NCBI GenBank assembly: GCA_027627225.1
Contig: CM051029.1
Coordinates: forward strand, 24,074,851-24,138,850
DNA: 64,000 nt
Direction: 5' to 3'
From: Congeria kusceri
Taxonomy: Eukaryota > Mollusca > Bivalvia > Myida > Dreissenidae
Under the pieces are notes generated by a model. That model searched no databases and had not been told where the DNA came from. It saw only the letters and a program-made list of their open reading frames with translations. A program made the translations under genes and the position numbers. Of the stretch, positions 1 through 12,756 are shown in pieces (the stretch's first letter is position 1; every line of letters starts with the position of its first letter).

Positions 1-590
1 TATTGATTTGTTGTCAGGACTAAAACTATTGATTGGAAATCGGATATATCTCGACTTATACAATACTTCACAGAATAAGAAAGGGCAATTCTCCTTTTGC
101 GAAATAATGTGTATACATATAGACATAGTGACACCATATAGAAAAGTTTGCATTGGTGTGGGCATCCGTGTCTGTGGACACATTTCTAGTTTACAGTCTG
201 AAACTTACATAATTATAAACGTTAATGTTGACCAGGCATTGGGGATACTTATTTTTATTTCAAAAACAAGATCCTAGTCTAGAACATTTGACAAAACAAG
301 AACCATCTTCGCTATGATTTTGTGTCTTCTTGGACTGAGCCTATGAATAATGTTCCAAAAACGCTGTATCAAGTGTCACCTTTGTGAAGATAAGCATTAA
401 AGTTATCTGATTTAATTTTAGGTATCAGGTAGTTCAAAGTTGCACTAATATTTAACAGCACTCAGTAGGCTTTAAAGGGACTTGTTCACAGATTTTCAGA
501 TTTTTGAAAAATGTCATTTAATCTGTTAACAGCATAAACGAAAGCAATTGGACTAATTATCAACAAATATTATGTAAAGAAACAAATTTG
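1..590. other. No gene seen
   Basis: AT-rich sequence with no recognisable protein similarity, RNA gene or repeat. Short open frames here have no domain character. Confidence 0.6.
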
Positions 591-599
591 TGTGATCGC

Positions 600-1790
600 C
601 TTTTGTCCGTCATGCGTCGTGAATCGTTTGTCGTCAACATTTACCTTGTGAACACTCTAGAAGCCACATGTATTACCCAATCTTCATTAAACTTGCTTAG
701 AACATTTATCCCAATAATATCTCGGTCGAGTTGGAAACTGGGTCATGTGGGTCAAAAGCTAGGTCACAAGGTCAAATTGAAGAAAAAACTTGTGAACACT
801 CTAGAAATCACATTTTTTGCCCAATCGACATTAAACTTGCTCGGAACATTTGTTCTTATGATATCTTGGGCAAGTCCAAAAATGGTTTCGCTCCGTTGAA
901 AAACATGGCCACCAGGGGACGGGGTAGTTTTCCCTATATGCGTATATTGAAAACTTTAAAAAGCTTGTGAACACTATAGAGGCCACATTTATCGCCCAAT
1001 CTTAATGAAACTTGCCCAGGACATTTGTTCTAATAATATCTCGAATTCGAAACTGGGTCATGTGGTGTCAAAAACTAGGTCACTAGGTCAAATCTAATAA
1101 AAAGCTGGTGAACAATCTAGAAGTCATATTTTTTACCTAATCTTTTTGAAACTCACTCAGAACATTTGTTCAATCATATATCGGATGAGTTCGAAACTGG
1201 GTCATGTGGGGTCAAAAACTAGGTCAACATGGCAAATTGAAGAAAAAGCTTGTGAACAATCTAGAGGCCACATTTATAGCCCAGTCATCGTGAAACTTGC
1301 TGAGAACATTTGTCCCAATTATATCTCGGAATAGTTCGAAACTGGGTCATGTGGGGTCAAAAACTAAGTCAACAGGGCAAATTGAAGAAAAAGCTTGTGA
1401 ACACTATAGAGGCCATATTTATAGCCCAATTATCACGAAACTTGATCAGAACATTTGTCCCAATTATACTCGGAAGAGTTCGAAACTGGGTCAGGTGGGG
1501 TCAAAACCTAGGTCAACAGGGCAAATTGAAGAAAAGGCTTGTGAACACTCTAGAGGCCAAATTTATAGCCCAATCATCATGAAACTTGTTCAGAAAAATT
1601 TTCCAAATGATATCTCAAACAAGTTCAAAACTGGGTCATTTGGGGGTCAAAAACTAGGTCACTAGGCCAAATTGAATAAAAAGCTTGTTTGCACTCTAGA
1701 CATTTCATAATCGAAAATGTGAACACTCTAGAAGCCATATTTGTAGCTGAATCTTCATGTAACATGCTCAGAACAGTTTAGTTCCTTAGC
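600..1790. repeat. Tandem array, ~145 bp monomer, about 8 copies
   Basis: The phrase cttgtgaacactctagaggc recurs near 645, 788, 964, 1103, 1249, 1394, 1537 and 1683, a spacing of mostly 139-146 bp with one 176 bp step. Each monomer carries the blocks gggtcatgtggggtcaaaaa and ctaggtcac. Monomers are diverged, so the array is old. Open frames across it are by-products of a unit with few stops. A related family occurs near 9.4-9.9 kb and, inverted, at 10.8-11.2 kb. Confidence 0.9.
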
Positions 1791-1964
1791 CCCTCAGGTG
1801 AGCAACCTAGGGCCTTGTGGCTCTTTTGTTTACATACAGCTCTTGTTTACATTTGGTCAGTACGGCAGGTTTAATGATGTGCCTTATTGACTTGTTGTTT
1901 GGTTCCAGTTCCTAATATTAATTTTTCAAAGTCGTAGAAAAATTAAAATTTTTATTATTATTAT

Positions 1965-2775
1965 TATGCCCCCTTCGAAGAAGTGGGGGTATATTGCTTT
2001 GCACCTGTCCGTCGGTCGGTCGGTTGGTCGGATGGTAGGTCTATCCGCAGACCATTTCCTTTCCGCACGATATATAGAGAACGCTTTGACCTACGATCAT
2101 TTAAGTTGGTATGCTGGTTTTTTGGGAGGAAAGGAAGACACCTATTGATTTTGAGGTCAACAGGTCAAAAGTCAAGGCCACAGGGCCTCGTAACATGAAA
2201 TTCGTTTCCGCACGATATCTAGAGAATGCTTTGACCTACGATAATTTAAGTTGGTATGCCTGGTTACTTGGGAGGAAAGGAAGACGCTTATTGATTTTGA
2301 GGTCAACAGGTCAAAGGTCAAGGTCACAGGGGCTCGTAACATGAAAACTGTTTCCTCTGTAGACCATTTCGTTTCCGCATGATATGTAGAATACGCTTTG
2401 ACCTACAATCTTGCTGGTTACTCGGGAGGAAAGGAAGACGTCTATCAATTTTGAGGTCAACAGGTCAAAGGTCAAGGTCACAGGGGCTTGTAACATGAAA
2501 ACTGTTTTATCCGCAGGATATCTAGAGAATGCTTTGACCTACGATCATCCACGTTAGTATGCTAGTTACTCGGGAGGAAAAGTAGAAGCCTATCGATTTT
2601 GAGATCAACCAGTTAAAGATCAAGGTCACAGGGGCTTGTAACATGAAAACCGTTTCCACACAATATCTAGAGAACACTTTAACCTAGGATCCTATAAATT
2701 AGTATGCTGGTTAGTCTTGAGCGAAGGAAGACCCCTATCGATTTTGAGATCAAAGGTCAAGGTCACAGGGGCTTG
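1965..2775. repeat. Second tandem array, ~147 bp monomer, about 5 copies
   Basis: It opens with a short imperfect inverted repeat (cccccttcgaagaagtgggg) and a run of gtcggtcggt. Monomers then follow with the core aggtcaacaggtcaaaggtc at about 2155, 2301, 2455, 2603 and 2748 (146, 154, 148 and 145 bp apart). The opening resembles that of the 5.6 kb element, so this is probably another member of the same superfamily with a degenerate right end. Nuclear-receptor-like AGGTCA half-sites recur in each unit. Confidence 0.85.
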
Positions 2776-3032
2776 TAAAAAAACAAATATTTCCACTTAA
2801 TAACAGATGAACCATTAGTACATGGTCCTCAAACAATATAGGTGCAATATTCAGTTTGAGTCGATGACCTTTTACATAGTGATAATTACTGAATACTTGG
2901 GTCGAGTCGTCAAATTTGATAGGAAGAATGCGCTTGCAGAGAAGACAACTCCTTTCAAGGTAATGGTTAACATGTCTCAGCTTAGATTGTTCAAAGACAG
3001 TACACTTCTGTGATGAACAAAGGCTGCTAGTC

Positions 3033-3051
3033 GGGGGGGGGGGGGGGGGGG
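3033..3051. repeat. Poly(G) tract, 19 G
   Basis: An uninterrupted run of G. Such runs are prone to length error in assemblies. Confidence 0.95.
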
Positions 3052-3237
3052 CATACATATTTTACGAACATCTCTTGTTATTATTATTATTATTGCACTT
3101 TACTATAAGAGAATGTTTGTACAATCAAATAAAAGAAGTTCCGACCATGTGGTAAGCAGTTAATTAATTAAGTAAAAAGAAATTGTTGCAATATTATGTT
3201 TTTGTTTTTTTCATTTTAAAGACGCTGAAAGTGTTGG

Positions 3238-4290
3238 CGTCATTGTCACATGATGAGGGCATTGGTTGCCATGAATGTCACATGATGAGGGAATTGGTTG
3301 TCATGGAGATCACATGATGAGGGAATTGGTTGCCATCGATATTACATGGTTAGGGAATTGGTTGCCATAGAGATCACATGATGCAGGAATTGGTTGCCAT
3401 GGAGATCACTGATGAGGGAATTGGTTGTCATAGAGACAACATGATGAGGAAGCTAGTTGTCTTGGAGATAACATTATGAGGAAATTGGTTGCCATGGATA
3501 TTACATGATGAGGGAATTGCTTGCCATAGAGGTCACATGATGCGGGAATTGGTTGCCATGAAGATCACGTGATGAGGGAATTGGTTGTCATGGAGATCAC
3601 ATAATGAGGGAGTTAGTTGTCTTGGAGATCACATTATGATAATATTGGTTGCCATGGAGATCACATGATGAGGGAGTCGGTTGCCATGGAGATCACATGA
3701 TGAGGGAGTTGGTTGCCATGAGATCACATGATGAGGGAGTTGGTTGTCTTGGAGAATACATGATGAGGTAATTGGTTGCCAATGGACATCACATGATGAG
3801 GGAGATGGTTGCCATGGATATCACATGATGTGGGAATTTGTTTGCCTTGAAAATCACATAATGAGGAAATTGGTTACCATGGATGTGACACAATGAGAGA
3901 ATTGGTTGCCATAGATATGACATAATGAGGAAATTGGTTGCCATGGAAATAACATGATGTGTAAATTTATTGCCATGAAAATATCAATGATGTGGAAATT
4001 AGTGCAAATTAGTTCAGCCGAGATCACATGATACATAAATGGGTTCCCATGGGTATTACGTGACGGGACTTGATTGCCATGGGCATCATGTAATAGGAAC
4101 CGGTTTCCATGAACATTGCACAATGAGGGAATATTTGCTATAAAGATGCCATTTAAGGGCATTTTGTCATACACATAGGGTATTTATCTTGCTATGGATA
4201 TTACATTATGCAGGTAGTTGTTGTCATGTGGAGCACATGAGGCAAATGAGGTGTCCAACCTGTGTTGCTATGGATACCACCTGATGAGGG
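3238..4290. repeat. 32 bp minisatellite, about 30 copies
   Basis: The unit tcacatgatgagggaattgg plus ttgccatggaga (32 bp) repeats through about 1 kb. Conservation is best between 3240 and 3850 and decays toward 4290. No coding potential is evident; a minus-strand frame through 3854-4174 is a translation of the repeat. Confidence 0.92.
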
Positions 4291-5580
4291 AAGTTGTGCA
4301 TTATATATAACAGCAGTATAGGCCCCTTAGTTATACATGGAGTCATCTATATCTGTGAACTAGTCATCATTGCAATTACATTTTGCAGTTATAGAAGAAC
4401 TGAAATAACAACTCAAGTTAAACTAACCAGTGTGGTTTGCATATAGCTGTTTCTGCTCTCAGTATTAAACACATAACTGACAGCTATATCGTATAATATG
4501 CAGAATAATATAGTATAACAAACTAACATGTCTGTGGAATGTTTGACCGGTATGTGTTTTCTGTTTGCTAATAATTTGTTTGTTTTTTTCTTGTTGCTTG
4601 TTTTTATTTATCCCCATATCCGCCGTGCGTAACTCCAGTAGTATTCGTTTCAGTTCTGCTTAAAGCACCCACATCAGCACGGGTAGACTGTAACCTTTCG
4701 TCTTCATGACGTCAACCTTAACAAACGATTGCAAAATCAAATTTACGTGTAAACTTTTGAGAATTTAACTACTATGCATTTAGTCAATCTGGCACACGTT
4801 ATATGTAAAAAAGGAATTTTTACGATTCAGAGTTCATTATTTGATTTTGATAAGTCTCCCATGTATTGATTGTTGATTTACTTGTTCACCAACAATCAAC
4901 GAAATAGAAGTTATTTACTGTTATACATGTAGTCGAACACAATAAAGCGATCGATCACACTGATGGACTGGTATATAAATTACCATTTGGAAATCCCAAA
5001 ACAATACATATTGTATAGGTCGTCATCAGATCTTACAACAGACACAGTGACATAAGTACAAATATCGACATGCATTAGTATTAAAAATGGATTAAAATTA
5101 ATTGCTATAAAATACATAGATGGCTATTTTAAATATATAGGTAATCAAACACGACCTAATATCTGTAGGTGTCGAATGCTATACATGCACAACTCAAAAT
5201 TTGATACGGGTCACTTGCAAATGTCTTCTGAGACCGAGATCTGATTTTTGAAATTTGAGACAATGTAATGGACTACATGAATCAGACAAACATAAAGCAA
5301 ATCTGTTTGTCCAATCCATATGCAGTTGCACAATCCATATAAAGCAGGTTATCCATAAATTTGATTAGTATATCTACTGCTTTTCTACGAAAAAACTGAA
5401 TTTGACGTAGATCTACCCACCGGCAGTCTGATGTGAATATTGACAACATCCTGAAAACTTATTAAGGTAATATTATATATATATATACGATATTAAGCTA
5501 TAAATATAACCTATTCACTGAAAACAGGTATATTGTATAACACGATTAAAGGGTATCGTGTTTATCCACTCCGTTGACAC
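4291..5580. other. No gene seen
   Basis: AT-rich non-coding sequence with a short (TA)n near 5475. No domain, RNA gene or clear repeat recognised. Confidence 0.6.
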
Positions 5581-5585
5581 GTTTT

Positions 5586-7060
5586 TATGCCCCCGAATGA
5601 GGGCATATAGTAGTCGCACCGTCCGTCCGTGGGCGGTTGGGTGGGTCCATCCGTCCAGACTTCGTTTCCGCTCTGTAACTTTTTAATGCCTAAATGGATT
5701 TTAATATAACTTCAGATTATTATTCCCCGTGATTAGACGATGTGTCGCGTACAACTCCCATGCTCGTCGGTCAAAGGTCAAGGTCACAATTCAAGGTCGA
5801 AGGTCGCGAATTTTCGTTTCCGCTCCGTAACTTCTAAACCCCTTGATGTATTTTAATATAACTTCAAATTATTATTCCCCATGACGATGTGTCGCGTACA
5901 ACTCACATGCTCGTCGGTCAAAGGTCAAAGTCACAATTCAAGGTCAAAGGTCATGAATTTTTGTTTCCGCTCCATAAATTCTAAAGGCCTGGATGGATTT
6001 TAATATAATTTCAGATTATTATTTCACATGACCAGACAATGTGTCACGTACAGCTCCCATGCTTGTCGGTCAAAGCTCAAGGTCACAATTCCAGGTCAAA
6101 TGTCATGAATTTTCGTTTCCGCTTCAGAACTTCTAAATGCCTGGATGGATTTTAATATAACTTCAGATGATTATTCCCCATGACCAGACGATGTGTGGCG
6201 TACAACTCTGATGCTCGTCGGTCAAAGGTCAAGGTCACAATTTAAGGTCAAAGGTCATGAATTTGTGTTTCCGCTCAGTTACTTCTTAACGCCTGGAAGG
6301 ATTTTAATATAACTTCAGATTATTATTCCCCATGACTAGACAATGTGTCACGTACACCTCCCATGATCGTAGGTCAAAGATCAAAGTAACAATTCAAGGT
6401 CAAAGGTCATCCATTTTTGTTTCCACCGCATGGCTTCTAAATGTCTGGAGGGATTTAAATGTTACTTCAGATTATTATTGTCTATGACCAGACAATGTGT
6501 AGCATACAACTCCCATGCTCGTCTGTCAAAGGTCAAGGTCACAATTCAAGGTCAAAGGTCAAGGATTTCTGTTTCTCCACTATAACTTCTAAACGTCTGG
6601 AAGGATTTTAATATTACTTCAGAATATTCATACCAGGCAATGTGTCGTGTACAACTCCCATGGTCAAAGGTCAAGGTCACAAGTCAAGAAATTTTATTTA
6701 TGCTCTTTATCTTCCAAAAACGTTGAAGGATTTTAATATTACTTCATATTATTTTTTCCCATGACCAGATGATGTGTCTCATACCACTTACATGCTCCTC
6801 AGGCGAGGTCTGTGGGTCCAAGGTTACGCTTAAAGGGTCAAATATTAAAATGAACTTTTTGTAGGACGCATCATATTTGCCAACATGTAAGGACTTGGTG
6901 GGAATGAAGATCATTATGAGGCAGTGTCACAACAACAAACAGTTGCGTTGTTGAAATCTCAAGATATTTGTCCAGGGCATAATATTGTACACTGACATTG
7001 TTTTGCATTCCTCTGACGAGCATATGCTTCGGGGGCATATGTCACATCCTGTGACACGCC
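5586..7060. mobile_element. Non-autonomous transposon-like unit with inverted ends and ~150 bp tandem core
   Basis: The left end reads atgcccccgaatgagggcat. The right end near 7020-7042 reads catatgcttcgggggcatat, whose reverse complement starts with the same atgcccccgaa block, so the unit has short inverted termini. Between them about eight monomers share the phrase ttcgtttccgctccgtaact at about 5661, 5813, 5959, 6112, 6263, 6416, 6567 and 6693 (about 150 bp apart, the last shorter), followed by a unique 3' section. No transposase is present. The plan (unique end, tandem core, unique end) recalls the 'pearl'/Helentron-like non-autonomous elements of bivalves; that assignment is inference. 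Monomers are dense in AGGTCA motifs. Confidence 0.75.
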
Positions 7061-7078
7061 TTGTTAACATGGAATAGA

Positions 7079-7349
7079 GGTCTGGTATTCACAAAGCTCC
7101 TAAGGACAATTTAACAAGTTGTACCCTAGTGAAATTTTCATATCAAATTTTCTTTGTGAAATGAAATGATTTGTCCACCAAAGGGTAAACTATAAAAAAT
7201 CATTTTAATATTTATTCGTTTATAACAATTTATAACAAAAAATGTGTTTAAAAGACGTAACGCGAAACAGCAAAAGACTTGCTGTATTACATGTATACGA
7301 TTTTAAGAAATTTCAGTTTTTACTAAGGAGATTTGAGAATACGGACCCC
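7079..7349. mobile_element. Small inverted-repeat element (MITE-like), ~270 bp
   Basis: The left end ggtctggtattcacaaagct cctaag is the approximate reverse complement of the right end ctaaggagatttgagaatac ggacc. The interior is AT-rich and non-coding. Size and imperfect terminal inverted repeats of about 25 bp fit a MITE. The superfamily cannot be told from the sequence alone. Confidence 0.6.
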
Positions 7350-8090
7350 GATTACAATAACGCCCTGTTTGGTTTTCTGCTAGTTTCCGGAAATACGTAT
7401 TTCTAGACGCTTTCTTCCGGGTGACAACAATCGTGAACATTGACATGAGCGCAGATTTCATTTAAACGCCGAGTTAAAGTCAGTTTCGACTACGGCCATC
7501 TGAAAGTCTTTGCATACAGATGGACCATTGCCAAACTGCAGATCGTTTAGGCACCTCTTTGGTCCAATAATTATGTCTGATGGCGCCGGACAGAAGCTTG
7601 TCCGATTCGTCTCGTGACCAACCGGAAATCTGATTGACATCTGCACGATTTCTGACGATGCCTGTGCAGCTAACTTCCCATACTTTTGCACACCAGCTAC
7701 ATTCCATTCACCTCTGTAGTTTCAGTTGCATGATCATAAGATTCAAAACGCAGCGCATAATACCATCCACTTGTCCATTTTATTTACATCTGCGAACTGA
7801 TTCCATCTTCGTAAGTGTCTTGAAATAGGTCGTAAGTACCGGGCGTATGGTTGATCATAGTGCTTGGGAAAAGATCGATTGCGGTGCTGAAACAATAACC
7901 CGGGCCAGTATTAAAGAGCGAAGCGCCTTAGAAAATAATCATTTTCAAGTGTAGTTAAGAAACAATGCGTTAATCATGCGCATAGATAAATTATGAAACG
8001 AAGGTTAAATCGCCACTATAATAAAGCATTTCATTTAAGAAATAATTTTCGATTTATCGTCGTTTACCTGCCAATAAACAGCTATTTGTA
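7350..8090. other. No confident gene
   Basis: A minus-strand open frame (about 7458-7727) has protein-like composition but no motif I recognise and no start or splice context. Otherwise nothing is seen. Confidence 0.4.
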
Positions 8091-8158
8091 GTTCTGATGC
8101 GTAGGAATTAAACCACGAGGGCGTTAGCCCGAGTTGTTTAATAGCCAAGCATCAGAAC
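8091..8158. repeat. Nested hairpin core of a dispersed repeat (third copy)
   Basis: The outer stem is gttctgatgc (8091-8100) against gcatcagaac (8149-8158). Inside it, ttaaac pairs with gtttaa and gggc with gccc. The same core sits in the two full-length copies at 28.0 and 39.1 kb, where the outer stem is gttccgatg/catcggaac. The change C-G to T-A is therefore compensatory between copies. Confidence 0.75.
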
Positions 8159-8159
8159 G

Positions 8160-9378
8160 TATAAGAGTAAATACACCAGTATTTGAGTAAGATTATCTAC
8201 AGGTATAGTGCAAAATTATTAACCGTATGCGATCGGAATTTATTTATAGATACCACGACAAGTATCGAGCTTAGCATAGGCAATAGTACAATGTAAATTG
8301 ATATCGTATTGTGTTATATATCGAGAAACTAAAAATAGTGGAGCAGACAGGGCTTGAAAAGATGCTTATTTCATTAAGTAAGTGGGGCAAAATTCACCAC
8401 AGTGAGATTATTATATCAAAGTGTTCCTAGTTTTTGGAAGCAACGGTTGCGGTTGCCGCATCCATGTCATAACACGGCAACCCAAGATGGCCGCTTTTTC
8501 AAAGGAATGATACATTTCATATGTTTTCCATACTTGCGGGATACACTTTTTTTGTATGCTTATTCATTTGATGAAATTATATGAACACGTGAAATGCCTT
8601 CACGTAAAAGTAAATTTTGACCTGAACTAAGGTCATTTATAGGTCAAGGTCAATTGTGCAAAATGACAGAAAAGTATAATTTTGACTCGAAATGTGTTTT
8701 TCGTTTCAAACAATGAACACTGCGACCAACATTTTTTGCCCTTTTACACGTTTTTGTTCACTGGTGAATCATTGTGACAAACATTGTTGAGCAACTCCTT
8801 ATACATTTACCTTGAATGTGTAATATCAGTAGGTGGGGTGAGTTTACCCCCAAAATCACATTTTGCTGTCTAAGTCGTTTGGTATAAAATAACATGATTT
8901 ATTACTAATACATTTTACTGCATACTTTTCAAACATACAGCATCAGATAGCAAGGTAAGAAATTGTTCAATATTGCTTAAAAGGTCAAGGTCATGATGCA
9001 AACCATGTTTCAAATATATATAATTATGTAAACATGTTTATTTCCAGGTCGCATGTAATGTAATGCAATTTTATTGTGACACCATCAACAATTATTGCTT
9101 GTTTATTTAAAACGGTATCATAAGAGTATAATTTATACACAATTCAAAATCTAGTAACATAAATATGAAAACAAAACAAAATATGGTGATATTAATGCAA
9201 AAAACAATAATGGTAATAATAACACGGATCATTTTATCACAAAATTACAAAATGCAATGATATACATATCACAGAGACAATGAGATCGTAACACTGGTCG
9301 ACCTGTTATGTTTTTGTCTCAGCTTTCTTGGCTGAATTTTAAAGCATAATAATTTTGTATAATATTCTGAATTAAAGG
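8160..9378. other. No gene seen
   Basis: Non-coding, with scattered aggtcaaggtca-like motifs near 8640 and 8982. No domain or RNA gene recognised. Confidence 0.5.
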
Positions 9379-9930
9379 GTGAAAACTTTATTTAGTCGTC
9401 TGTCGTCCACATTTTACACTATACAGGTCACATTTTTCATCAGATCACCATGCAACTTGATCACAGTGTTGTCCTCGGTTAAATTGGGACAAGTTGGCTC
9501 CAAAAAAGGTCACCAGGTCAATTTAAAGAAAAGCACTTATTTACCCACTAGGACCTACATTTATCGTCAGATCAGGTTTAAATTTAGCCAGAATGTTGTC
9601 CTCTATCAAATGTAAGCTCTGGTAAAATGAGTCACCTGCGGTCAGAAACTAGGTCACTAGATCAATTGCCATAATTGCATATTTGTCGACGTTTGAGTAT
9701 GACGTTTACGAACTAGTAGCTTCATTTTTTATCACAGTTGACATTTTGTCAGAAATAATAACCTCAATGAAATCTGGATACAGTTCGAATATGGGTCAGG
9801 TCTGTTGAAAAAATTAGGTCACTAGGTTAATAAAGGAAAAACAATATTTACCAACCTAGAGCCACATTTATCCTCGGATCAGATTTAAACTTGGCCAGAA
9901 TGTTGTATTCTATGAATTCTAGACTGTATA
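9379..9930 (+). repeat. Dispersed repeat related to the 145 bp family
   Basis: Two to three diverged units share ccagaatgttgtcctctat and ctaggtcactaggtcaa blocks. A copy in the opposite orientation lies at about 10840-11190, so the pair may be the two arms of one larger inverted structure. Confidence 0.65.
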
Positions 9931-10839
9931 AGTTGTATTTCATGCTAATAAATGGTAAAATAAAGATACATACAGTTGTAATATTCAATATCTTTAATTG
10001 ATACATTTTGGCTTGATTGCCTTTGTTCCAATCCTATTGTGCTACTTTCTCTTGAAAATTGGAAACATGCTAGCCCTCTTACATGTATATTTATTATCAA
10101 ACAATTTTGCCACAATATTCCCCAAAAATTGTGTTAGATATGAGATTTAATTGTTTACAAACAGGATAGAGAGCTTTATTCTATGCATGACATAAAACTT
10201 AAACGGTAAGATTGCAATGCTAATTTAATTAAACCAGAGGGCCAATATGGCGTTTTATTGTTCCTCTGGATCAATGTGATGAGGCATGATAAAGAAGAAT
10301 AAAAGCAACGTAAAAAAATTGGACAACAGGCATTGATGTCATGCGACATTTTATCACAGATAATATTTTACCATAACATAGTTTTAACCAGATATAATGA
10401 ACAAATAAATGTTAAGAAGCTGTTTTTTGACCGCATATGACACATGTTTTATCAGAACATAGACTTTATGGAAACCAACAATCTGACTATGTTTCACCTC
10501 ATCTGATGATAAATGTGGTTAGATAGATTTATTTAAACATAACAATGTACAATTTACATGGTAAGTAAAATGTTAAAACATACAATATATAATAAATAAG
10601 TATGCATTAATATTGCCATGTCAAACAACATTATATTTCAAGGAATATTACACAAAAAAGAGTGAAAATAAACTCTTATTACCATTGTGGTCCTTAAGGT
10701 TGCTTGGTTACTACAGTGTAGACAATGATTATTTACGTAATTCGACCCAGGTTTATAACATTCATGACCTATATTTTATCAGAACCTTTATTTTATGGAG
10801 GACAACAATCTGACAACAAATAAGTTTCAACCGGACCTA

Positions 10840-11190
10840 ATGAAAAATGTGTCTCCTAAAGTGCAAGATTTATATTAACTTTTTATTGACCTAGTGACTT
10901 AGTTTTTGAACCGACATGACCCAAACTCGAACTGTATATGTTTTGTATCGCGGTTAAAAGTTTCCACCCCCCCCCCCCCCAAAAAAAATAAATAATAAAA
11001 TGAAGCGGTTAGATCGTAAATGTCACTAAAGAAATTCGAAAAACATGCATTAATGTGTACTGACGTAGTGAACTTGTTTCTGACGACAGGTAACCCATAT
11101 TTTACCAGAATTCATAGAGGAAAACATTCTGGCCAAGTTTAAATCTGATCTGAGTTTAAATGGGGGCTCTAGGTTGGTAGACATTGTCCG
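10840..11190 (-). repeat. Inverted copy of the 9.4 kb repeat
   Basis: Contains the reverse complements of the ctaggtcactaggtcaa and ccagaatgttgtcctctat blocks. A poly(C) tract followed by poly(A) interrupts it at about 10967-10987. Confidence 0.6.
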
Positions 11191-11389
11191 TCAGTGATTC
11201 TATCCGCGATTCCGTCCGAGGTCAACTAGATTTTACCGTTTCGTCTAGTACCAACACCGCTTACTACAACACTTGGATACATACACAGTTGTTGATGACA
11301 ATACCCAATCCACCCATATCACCCAACCTCACTCTATCCGATCAACGTTTAGCCCATCGGCATTTGATCGGTCAGTCATCGAATCATTG

Positions 11390-11945
11390 CCCCAGCCAGC
11401 AAGCCTAAATTGGTCCGATATCTATCCGATATGTTGTGAATATCGGATAGATATCGTGAGCAATATCTATCCGATCAACGTTTTGCCAACCGGCATTTGA
11501 TCGGATAGATATCGGAGCATTGTTTATCGGACGTATATCGGATAGACACCAGACCAATATCGTTCCAGCTAGCAAGCCTACATTGGTCCGATATCTATTA
11601 GATATGTTTTCAACAATATCGGATATATATCGTGAGCGATATCAATCCGATCAACGTTTTGCCCATCGGCATTTGATCGGATAGATATCGGAGCATTTTT
11701 TATCGGACGTATATCGCATAGGCATCGGGCCAATATCGTTCCAGCTAGCAAGCCTACATTGGTCCGATATCTATTGGATATGTTTTCAACAATCCGATCA
11801 ACGTTTTGCCCATCGGCATTTGATCGGATAGATATCGGAGCATTGTTTATCGGACGTATATTGCATAGACATCGGGCCAATATCGTTCCAGCTTGCAAGT
11901 CTACATTGGTCCGATATCTATCCGACGATGTTGTCAATATCTTTG
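11390..11945. repeat. Tandem array, ~175 bp monomer, 3-4 copies
   Basis: The phrase agctagcaagcctacattgg then tccgatatct recurs at about 11394, 11569, 11744 and 11890 (175, 175, 146 bp). Monomers are full of palindromic words such as atatcggatagatat and gatcaacg. The array abuts the outer end of the inverted Penelope fragment. Confidence 0.8.
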
Positions 11946-11976
11946 GAATTAATAACCACACTTGTTTATTTTAATG

Positions 11977-12756
11977 CTAAATTTCAAAATGATGTGCAAT
12001 TTCTTCATTCACTATCTCCGCCATCTTTTCTGTCGGATGATTCCGGCCATTTACAATTGTGCGCAGAGGCATCCCAGGTTTATGAAGCTTCGGGTTGCCT
12101 TGAAGCTTATCGGAAGTTCCGTCACTGCTTCTCATATACGTTTTTAAGTCATTTTCGATTGACCCTTTCTTGTACAGTGTATCTGCTGCCTTCTTCACCT
12201 TGTTCTGCACAGTTCTTGTTTTGTCATTCGCCACCTCGGCGTGTGTTGCACTGTCCGACATTTCACGTTTTAACTTACTTACATATTCTTCCCTGTCCAT
12301 AATTACTAATCCTGACCCCTTGTCTGCAGGCCGAATCACTATGTCGTCGTCAGAGAGAAGTTCTTTTATCGCGATTTCTTCAGGTTGCTAATATTTAACT
12401 TAAATTGTCTTTTTAACCCGCAAATTATGTCGTCTTTCACTGCTTTGAGATACGCGTCTATCCATTTGTCGCGCCCCGCTCTCGGAGTCCATGTTGATGG
12501 CTTCTTTTTCTTCCGGTACTCTTCTTCCTCGGTTTCCTCTTCCCCCCCTTCTGAGTAGAACTACTCGCGGAGGCGCATGCGGCGTTCCCATGTCGCGAGG
12601 TCCGTCAGCAATTTGCCTTTGTCTATGGCCCGCCTTGTCGGCACAAACTTTAGTCCCTTAGACAAAGTAGACATCTGTGCTTCCGTCAATGACTTCTTAG
12701 ACAAGTTGGTCACAACATCCTGTTGAAGCGGAGAAGGCACTTCTAGAGTACCGCTT
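11977..12756 (-). pseudogene. Penelope-like element, 5' part (N-terminal domain and start of RT), inverted and truncated
   Basis: Reading the minus strand from 12756 downward, one frame gives the N-terminal block typical of Penelope-like proteins (NLSKKSLTEAQMSTLSKGLK then FVPTRRAIDKG, ending RRMRLRE). After frame changes it continues through WTPRAGRDKWIDAYL to the first RT blocks (IRPADKGSGLVIMD at about 12320; PKLHKPGMPLRTIVNGRNHP at about 12060). It stops at 11977, before any catalytic RT motif. The partner 3' part lies head to head on the plus strand from 12757. Retroelement origin is certain from these motifs. The frames are broken and the RT core is absent, so it cannot encode an active enzyme. 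Confidence 0.9.

Noticed and set aside
588..2496. Several open frames of 60-120 codons
   Set aside because: They follow the 145-147 bp tandem monomers and repeat the same peptide with each unit; no start or domain evidence.
3854..4174. Minus-strand frame rich in HGN repeats
   Set aside because: Translation of the 32 bp minisatellite.
3238..4290. Possible CRISPR-like array (regular 32 bp periodicity)
   Set aside because: There are no unique spacers; it is a head-to-tail minisatellite in a eukaryotic genome.
7458..7727. Minus-strand 90-codon frame (ends ...ETDFNSAFK)
   Set aside because: Protein-like composition, but no recognised motif, no start and no splice context; a competing overlapping frame is equally long.
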